Shown here piece after piece: positions 59,601-64,000 of a DNA stretch of 64,000 nt. The first letter of the stretch is position 1. Every line of letters starts with the position of its first letter. Source of the DNA: Salvator merianae (taxonomy: Eukaryota; Chordata; Lepidosauria; Squamata; Teiidae). The stretch is from assembly GCA_003586115.2 (NCBI GenBank), contig QVOM02000034.1, positions 136,438,941 through 136,502,940 of the forward strand, read 5' to 3'. Made by a program: the position numbers and the translations under genes. Below the pieces are notes generated by a model. That model was not told the origin of the DNA. It did no database searches and was given only the letters and a program-made list of their open reading frames with translations.

Positions 59601-61269
59601 CTAAGATGATTAGGGAACAAGGATCAAAGTCATACAGCAAGATACTATTCTTAAGCACAACTATCAGATAATAAACTTGTATCTTCGCACTACCTTCTTC
59701 TGGTCTTTCCTTTCTATAGTGATTGGGGCATACTACAATGACAATAGCCTATTACGTTTAAACTAACATTCCAAGGACAACAATTTTGCAAATACTTCCA
59801 GTGGACAACCACAGACTTATCAGGGGTTGGGGGGAATAACCCTGGATACATTACTTTATCAAAGCAACACCTCCAACTGAGACACATGAATGAAATTTAA
59901 ACAATTCTTTAACATGGGAACAGTATTAGAAGGATTAGAAAAAATAAACATCAGTTATATCAATATAAACAACAATGAGAAACATTACTGAGCATAAATT
60001 TTCTTGGAGATCAATTCAGTACAATGTCTGCTAGGGCATTTTTCATGCCACCAAAGACTGCAATGCTTCATTGTTTAATGCCATCCTATCAAGAATCTCA
60101 CATATGCACAAAGCATGTAAGAGATATTACCAGTCACAGACAAGAACACCCACATCTGTAAATGCAGGGGAGCATGTTACTATTGGGAACCTCTTTTACA
60201 GAGCACCCATTTCATGAGTGATCCAGAAATAAGGAGCTTATAATAATAAATTGCACCTGAGTAAGATAATAAAACTTCATACTAAACTTTCATACTAAAC
60301 CTTCATACTAAAATCTCAGAAAACCTGAATTTCTACTGTAAGCCTTAAGTCATTTCAATTTTAACATACTAAGAGTCAGCAAGTGTTTCCTTCTGTTTGG
60401 CCAACTGCTGCCTGAGGCTGTTAATGTTGCAATATTCTCCCCTCCATCCCCAGTGTCTTTTTTCACACTGAAATTGCAAACTTCTCTAGTCCGAGTTTTT
60501 AACGTAATATATATTTCCATTTTTAGTTCATTTATAACATGAGAAGAAGTGCTATCAATTGCGAATAATGTTGAAATTGGCTTTATAACACAATGAGATC
60601 CAACATACATTCTAAATGAACATTTTGTCTACCAACACTGGATGGTTGCCACAGTCTTCAAGCCACCACTAAAAAGATCACGTCAGCTGCAACACCGTAC
60701 ACAGAACCAGTTACGATATCAACTAAAGTTATCTAACACTCGTCAGTCCCCTTTTCAACGCATGCTTAGATATGCCAGCCAAAATAAATTTCATATGATT
60801 ATGCTTGCTTAAATCAACACTATCTATTTCACAGAACAGCCTCTGGAATGCCAATCCGTATACAGCTTGTTTTCTATATGCCATCCACACGAAAAAACAG
60901 AAATATCAAGAACAATGCTACATGAAATTCTGCATTACACATGCCAGAACTTGGATGCCAAGGGTCAATTGCCTGGTGTTAGTTGTAAAGTGGGGATAAG
61001 GTAATTTAATGAACCCCCAAGACATTTTTGCTCTAGTGGTCTAGAAAGCAAAAAGCTGCTTTTAAAACTGCCTCTTTGTTTTTTCCACTGAGGTCCACCA
61101 GCAAGATCTCTGTTAAGTCTTTCCCCTGCATGCAAGAAAATGATCCTTAGAGGGATGTGGTACATACCTTGAGGGTGAGGTCGACCGTAGCGGGAGAAAC
61201 TGGAGTTAGGCTGGAGCTCTGTTGTAGAGTCTCCCTCCTAGGGAGGGGGAGGGTGTGGGGCAAGGGCAC
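36055..61269 (-). CDS. PRRC2C: PRRC2C, last twelve coding exons (C-terminal 686 residues)
   Basis: PRRC2C (formerly BAT2L2/BAT2D1) is a very large, proline-rich, mostly disordered cytoplasmic protein linked to stress granules and translation initiation. This minus-strand span holds twelve exons, 61269-61168, 57381-57162, 55758-55555, 55248-55136, 54119-53983, 53192-52958, 49569-49462, 44409-44197, 42567-42464, 40372-40246, 39275-39039 and 36315-36055. All have AG/GT borders, the phases match, and together they give 2061 nt, exactly 686 codons plus stop. The protein is rich in Gln, Pro and Ser, without globular domains or membrane segments, and matches the human C-terminus closely (about a quarter of the roughly 2900-residue protein). 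The N-terminal BAT2 region lies beyond the window. Introns carry L2, hAT and other repeats. The frame is intact throughout, so it should be functional. Confidence 0.95.
36316..39038. other. PRRC2C: PRRC2C intron, no repeat recognised
   Basis: AT-rich intron between the last two coding exons. No further exon, transposon or RNA gene was recognised in it. Confidence 0.5.
39039..39275 (-). CDS. PRRC2C: PRRC2C exon (ILSQPNLVPP...AEQDIK)
   Basis: 237 nt, phase 0 to phase 0, 79 codons. The conserved run includes LVRAPHTNTFPAPVQRPPMA and HVARGPCGSLSG. The donor is GTTAGT and the acceptor CCCCGTAG. Confidence 0.95.
40246..40372 (-). CDS. PRRC2C: PRRC2C exon (AASTSPNSQ...QFAPQ)
   Basis: 127 nt. The first base completes the arginine codon of the preceding exon; 42 codons follow, including NKMNTIVYQKQFQSAAVRM and a run of prolines. 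Donor GTGGGC. Confidence 0.93.
42115..42410. mobile_element. 296-bp hAT MITE with perfect 8-bp target duplication
   Basis: The element begins TAGGGATGTAC and ends GCGCACCTCTA. It is flanked by TTTCTAAC on both sides (42107-42114 and 42411-42418), an exact 8-bp duplication as in hAT transposons. The ends and the CGAAAA-rich interior resemble the termini of the 6.6-kb element at 16968-23613, so it is probably a deletion derivative of that family. It lies in a PRRC2C intron, 53 bases beyond the donor site of the exon ending at 42464. Confidence 0.8.
42464..42567 (-). CDS. PRRC2C: PRRC2C exon (MSEIDLKAFGSG...SSPFR)
   Basis: 104 nt, phase 0 to phase 2. Encodes MSEIDLKAFGSGIDVKPG and TGRSTTPTSSPF. 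The acceptor is a long T tract plus CAG; the donor is GTAAAA. Confidence 0.95.
42630..43580 (-). mobile_element. L2-type LINE 3' fragment
   Basis: Read on the minus strand, it ends with the L2 tail (TGTAACCCACCCTGAGACC then TTCAGGTATAGGG and an A/T-rich end) and upstream contains decayed pol C-terminal coding. The same family occurs at 51499-52400. No intact frame remains. Confidence 0.65.
44197..44409 (-). CDS. PRRC2C: PRRC2C exon (VTVPIPGSQ...SIITGK)
   Basis: 213 nt, phase 0, 71 codons. Contains SLPNFGSAGQPLIALPQSLQ and PFRGLIPAGTQHS. Donor GTACAT. Confidence 0.95.
44410..45290. other. PRRC2C: PRRC2C intron, nothing recognised
   Basis: The first part of the 5-kb intron between exons 49462 and 44409 has no identified element apart from short simple runs such as a C run near 44860. 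Confidence 0.4.
45300..47580 (+). pseudogene. Second, strongly decayed hAT transposon copy
   Basis: Several blocks align by eye with the 16968-23613 element in the same order: 45341-45470 with about 17880-18000, 46060-46160 with the BED-finger block at 18950-19050, 46340-46480 with 19235-19370 (shared CTGTGGTGGAGAATG), 46850-46930 with 19780-19840 (CTCCACCTGGTTGTGAGG-like), and 47385-47490 with 22560-22640. The transposase core carrying the WNSTY motif and the dimerisation end is missing, and stops are frequent. Exact ends were not found. Confidence 0.6.
47581..49461. other. PRRC2C: PRRC2C intron, unassigned
   Basis: No gene is seen. It may include more of the hAT copy or another repeat, for example around 48060-48180, but I could not anchor termini. 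Confidence 0.35.
49462..49569 (-). CDS. PRRC2C: PRRC2C exon (ARATLTQASN...TALQQ)
   Basis: 108 nt, phase 0, 36 codons, with LYSGQVQQPGQTSFYNTAQS. Acceptor CTTCTCAG, donor GTAAAC. Confidence 0.95.
50150..50530 (+). mobile_element. L2-type LINE fragment
   Basis: Conceptual + strand reading gives decayed pol C-terminal motifs: a DYCNGLL-like segment, then KKLGWLPISDWTRLKLL and a YLTDLIYS-like segment, the usual order in L2-group LINEs. Stops and frameshifts are present. Confidence 0.55.
50571..50672. repeat. Compound (CT)n(AC)n(TC)n(TA)n microsatellite
   Basis: Successive CT, AC, TC and TA dinucleotide tracts run directly into the left end of the TA-flanked element. The short frames across it are artefacts. 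Confidence 0.9.
50673..51496. mobile_element. TA-flanked DNA transposon (mariner-like) carrying a GC-rich block
   Basis: The left end CCATGTTTCACTGAAAATAA and the right end, whose reverse complement is CCGTGTTTCCCCGAAAATAG, form an inverted repeat. TA flanks both sides (50671-50672, 51497-51498), as in Tc1/mariner elements. The outer parts are AT-rich with AATAAGAC motifs, but 50760-51370 is extremely GC- and CpG-rich. Frames of 130-220 codons in this block occur on both strands because stop codons are rare at this composition; they are arginine/proline/alanine-rich and not genes. Confidence 0.6.
50904..51003. repeat. Minisatellite, four 25-bp units
   Basis: A 25-bp unit starting GCCCGCTGGCGCGCTCGGTC is repeated four times in tandem, the last copy with one change near its end. 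It lies in the GC-rich core of the TA-flanked element, and related partial units recur nearby (for example around 51060). Confidence 0.9.
51499..52400 (-). mobile_element. L2-type LINE 3' fragment
   Basis: On the minus strand 52330-51881 encodes L2 pol C-terminal pieces (VHNLGVLLDSARTFEAQV, then ALVTTRLDCCNALYVGVPLK and ITPLLKEL) and ends with an L2-type tail (GTGACCCACCCTGAGACC). Frameshifts and stops are present. The TA-flanked element at 50673-51496 abuts its 3' end. Confidence 0.8.
52958..53192 (-). CDS. PRRC2C: PRRC2C exon (SQQAFMQSG...DTHLLQ)
   Basis: 235 nt. The first base completes the preceding arginine codon; 78 codons follow, with SPVVLSGTTLHNFPTVQHQE and LGGSQLIDTHLLQ. Donor GTCAGT. 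Confidence 0.95.
53983..54119 (-). CDS. PRRC2C: PRRC2C exon (PTSVQQIPIPIYAP...LQPY)
   Basis: 137 nt, phase 0 to phase 2. Includes LQGQHQAQLSLGAAPAVSQA. The next exon supplies the last base of an arginine codon. Donor GTAAGT. Confidence 0.95.
54184..54271 (-). pseudogene. PRRC2C: Duplicated PRRC2C exon copy (relic or unproductive alternative exon)
   Basis: This 88-nt block, with TAG acceptor and GTAAAT donor on the minus strand, is clearly related to the exon at 55136-55248, and the similarity continues into the upstream intron flank. One extra T in a T run shifts the reading frame. In the splice frame of the parent it starts AQFPAF and then diverges. In phase 0 it reads FYVDTNHLFSGH, echoing FYMDTSHLFNTQ of the parent. 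Its length (88) breaks the downstream frame whether it replaces the parent or is added, so it is either decayed or a poison exon. Confidence 0.6.
55136..55248 (-). CDS. PRRC2C: PRRC2C exon (QIPAFYMDTSHLF...GLSQ)
   Basis: 113 nt. The first two bases complete an alanine codon; 37 codons follow, with QIPAFYMDTSHLFNTQHARL. A diverged copy of it lies downstream at 54184-54271. Donor GTATTT, acceptor GTATAG. Confidence 0.95.
55555..55758 (-). CDS. PRRC2C: PRRC2C exon (SGTYTTSSLS...VSQSAA)
   Basis: 204 nt, entering in phase 1 and leaving in phase 1. Contains TSDPPNICKVKPQQLQT and CMPSLIAQQQQSPQVYVSQ. Donor GTAATG. Confidence 0.95.
57162..57381 (-). CDS. PRRC2C: PRRC2C exon (MESARKAWENSPN...TSLSG)
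   Basis: 220 nt, phase 0 to phase 1. Starts MESARKAWENSPNVGEKNSP. The middle has a glycine run and a serine run encoded by GGT and AGC/AGT triplets, apparently longer than in human, consistent with triplet-repeat length variation. Confidence 0.95.
57382..61167. other. PRRC2C: PRRC2C intron with an L2 tail
   Basis: No exon was recognised. At about 58728-58835 on the + strand there is an L2-type tail (GGAACCCACCCTGGGACC then TTAGGGTATAGGTGGG and an A-rich end). The rest is AT-rich intron. Confidence 0.55.
61168..61269 (-). CDS. PRRC2C: PRRC2C exon (VPLPHTLPLPRRET...LTLK)
   Basis: 102 nt, phase 0, 34 codons: VPLPHTLPLPRRETLQQSSS then LTPVSPATVDLTLK. Acceptor CTTTTCAG, donor GTATGT. It is the most 5' PRRC2C exon I can recognise here; the preceding intron is at least 2.7 kb. 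Confidence 0.92.
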
Positions 61270-64000
61270 CTGAAAAGCAGGCAACACACATCACATTCTA
61301 ACTAAGTCTATGACAAGAGCCCCATCAAAAGCAAGAGCTTAAGCAATGCTGCTGAACTGGATTGTCCTTCAGGCTTCAGCATTTGGCAAGGTGCTTTAAC
61401 AGAAAAATCTAACAAGTGGGGCAAAACACTATTCAGTGTCATGGAAAAGTGTCCATTTCCTTTCGGGTTTAGCTTAGGGAGCCATGTTTCTCTAGGCTGG
61501 TCCTTAAAGATCACTAAGAGTGGTACAATGCCTTACAAATGTTGAGGTATAATTTCTTTTCTTCCAGAGAATGCCATGAGCACAAAAACTAAACTACAGA
61601 AAGAATACTGGACTGTAATATATTTGGAGTCATTTCCCATATTGCAATAATCCTTATGTGCTGCTGCTGCTGCTGCTACAGAATGAAATGGAACTAGTTT
61701 ACAGAATGAAAATAAATAGAATTTTGAAACCACATAGCTATGCATAGATCTAACTTCAAAAAATTGCAGGACACCAAAGTCACCAGGAACCAAGAAGTGC
61801 AAAGTGCTTTCTGGATATCCTGTACAGTAATTCACCTCAAATCTTTCAAGCCATTATAAACAAAAAGAATGACAAAGAATCTAACAAATGCTACCATTAA
61901 CTGTACGAACTACATTTAGCATCCTTACGTCCATGAATCAGAACGCAATTAACCACCTGGAAACTCTCTTGGAAAGTTATCAAATACGTATCTCCTTCAA
62001 TCCCAATCACTGTGGTAAAGCTAGAAATGGAGCCACTAAGCAGAAGAATCATAAACATCAGGCTTCCATGTTAAAGTCACACTTCGTTGTCTTACAGTGT
62101 TTACTAATTTATGCCATGAGTTAAAACAGACAAATTCATAAGGCCTTTGCAGACTTTCAAAAGGAAAGGAAAAAGAAAAAAAAATTCAAACCAACAGACA
62201 CATGTGCTCACACACAGAATGTAACAAAAATAAACAACCACAGCAATTAGCTTTATTCTGGCTTGTTTCAACCTTATCCAGCTTCTTCAAAGAGCTTCCA
62301 AAATTATTCACAGAATAATTAAATATCAACACATTACAGCAGGAAATAAGATACTGGGTGGCAAAGGAGCTACTTATGGACTACCTGTAGCACTGTGTTT
62401 GGAACACAATGCTGATGACTAACATGATTATTTCAGGACACTTATAATCCATTTTTAGTTTTTTGTACTTCTCCTGCTTCTCAGACCTTAAAAGAACAAC
62501 AGCCTCCGCGTGCAGCTCATAACTGCCGAGAGCTGAAAAAGACTGGAGGCAAATCTACACCTTTATACGTATTAGGAGGCTGATCGGGTTTGTACCGCTG
62601 AGACCCGAATAGTATACCTTTTCTTTCCTAGATATTTCCACATCACAGACAGCCTGGTATTCAGGAAGGAAAAGTTACAGAGGCTTGTCCAATTTTCATT
62701 TATCTTACCAGGATCCTTTCTGAGTACCAATGTGAAAGCATCTCTAGTGTTAGGGAGGTGCAACTGTTAGGGATAAGCGGGGGGTGGCAGAGTGTATCAT
62801 TCATGTCTACAAGTAGAAGTGGCCATTGCAACTATGGGACAATAAATCTGAGGTCATATCATAAATGTGGTCTTGATCCTTTGCAAATTAATATGATCTA
62901 TTTGTTATCCCTTTTGATTTTTGTATGAAGTCTTGAACAGCTGCCATGCTCTGTGACAGAGGCTGATTTCATATGATGCCATTATGGCACACTGAGTGCA
63001 GAGTCTGCTTGACACCATGCCATTATTGTGAACTCAAAGCAGAGACAAAGCATGGCGTTCTTTTGGAGGCTGTGCTCTTTCTCCCATATGTTGCTTCAAG
63101 TGCCATTAAGGTGCTATAGTGGCAGAGCAGGTTGAAGGTCTCAGGCAGTCCTTAATTCACCTTTTCTCATACAACACCACCGCTTGAGGGGACCTACTGG
63201 TTCCCTCAGCAGTATTTTCTGTTTCTGAAGACAAGCAATGGCCTGTGGGGCTGTTCCTTTTCTTTGAAACCCCTGCTGCCTTCTGTTTCAAAGCAGGAAC
63301 CTCTCCTTTGATCTGGAGGGCAGGGGAAGCCCGTCTCTCTGCCTGTGAAAGGGTGGGAGGGCTTTCTTTAAAAGCCAGCAAGAGATCTAAGGGCACCAAC
63401 AGGGTCACACTTCCCCTGTCTTTCTCCTGAAGAAGGCCATCAACCTTCTGCCTGAAAAATGTTTACCCTGCCATTTGCATTCTTACTCAGAGTAACACCT
63501 AAAGCAAGAAGCTAACTTCAAGACTCTAGGGTGCACGTGATATATAAAAAAATGATTAAATAACCCTCTTTACTTATGCGTGGCAGCTCTGATCCACAAC
63601 TAAGCTCTAACAGCAACAGAACTGAAGAATGCATTGGAAAGACTTGGCTTCCACGTGACTCCTGGGATGATAGCAAGACTGCCTTACTGTAATGGTGTAC
63701 AGTAAGTCAACGACTTCAAACAAGAGATTCTGGGAGACCAAAAAGGTACAGGAAGTAGGAGCTGGGTGTGTCACATACTCCTTCAGTTCACTTGCTGACC
63801 TCAGTTAGGTGAAAAATTCCAATATTCAATTGAGATTCAGCTGTCAGCCTCCACAGCGTCTGAATGCGCAGTACTAGCCAATCACTGGCAGCAGCAGGGA
63901 CAACACAACTAAGTATTCTCGTCTAATAGTGGAAATAGTGCTGGCTTTCAACAAAATGATATTTAGAACTGTGAGTGTGTATTTTTATCTGGGTGATGAT
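61270..64000. other. PRRC2C: PRRC2C intron or upstream region, nothing firmly recognised
   Basis: I looked for another PRRC2C exon on the minus strand and found none that I recognise. The longest minus-strand frame, 63157-63408 (83 codons), is rich in Ser, Pro, Lys and Glu but matches nothing I know. A short CTG triplet run occurs near 61662-61677. Confidence 0.4.

Overview
This is vertebrate nuclear DNA, most likely from a squamate reptile (a lizard). The evidence is split, spliced genes of amniote type together with CR1 and L2 LINE tails, an L1-like ORF1 relic, Ty3/gypsy pol, solo LTRs and many short DNA transposons, a mixture typical of lizard genomes. The species assignment is inference; no species-specific marker was identified.

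Two conserved protein-coding genes are present in convergent (tail-to-tail) orientation. On the + strand are exons 2 and 3 of MYOC (myocilin): a 132-nt exon at 8396-8527 and the terminal olfactomedin exon at 23796-24580. Exon 1 (signal peptide and coiled coil) was not found and probably lies upstream of the window. On the - strand are the last twelve coding exons of PRRC2C, from 61269 down to the stop at 36055. They encode the C-terminal 686 residues, with all splice phases compatible and a 3' UTR ending near 34580. The same convergent MYOC/PRRC2C neighbourhood is known from human 1q24, which supports both identifications.

Layout: 1-375, end of a GC-rich foldback transposon; 376-3090, decayed minus-strand Ty3/gypsy pol split by a solo LTR (1359-2607); 4275-4923, L1-like ORF1 relic; 5333-6017, MITE with TAA target duplication; 6786-7083, CR1 tail; 8396-8527, MYOC exon 2. 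The 15.3-kb MYOC intron 2 follows, packed with a TAA-type MITE (9652-10362), a CR1 copy with RT (11172-12664), a 130-bp hAT-like MITE (13073-13202), a hairpin-rich segment (13730-14118) and a 6.6-kb hAT transposon (16968-23613) that itself carries a second copy of the solo LTR (20906-22206). After MYOC exon 3 comes about 10 kb of intergenic DNA with L2, two adjacent GC-rich foldback elements (27191-28778), an assembly join (a single N flanked by a 96-bp perfect duplicate) and an unassigned multi-frame ORF cluster at 32.8-33.5 kb. From 34.6 kb to the end is PRRC2C, whose introns hold L2 fragments, a 296-bp hAT MITE with a perfect 8-bp target duplication, a second decayed hAT transposase copy, and a TA-flanked element carrying a GC-rich minisatellite.

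I found no bacterial-type system, CRISPR, tRNA or rRNA gene and no clear candidate for a wholly new biological system. The most noteworthy observations are a duplicated PRRC2C exon (54184-54271) in the intron downstream of its parent, the link between the 6.6-kb hAT element and its short MITE derivative, and the GGGCCT-ended foldback family. All boundaries were read by eye, without alignments.
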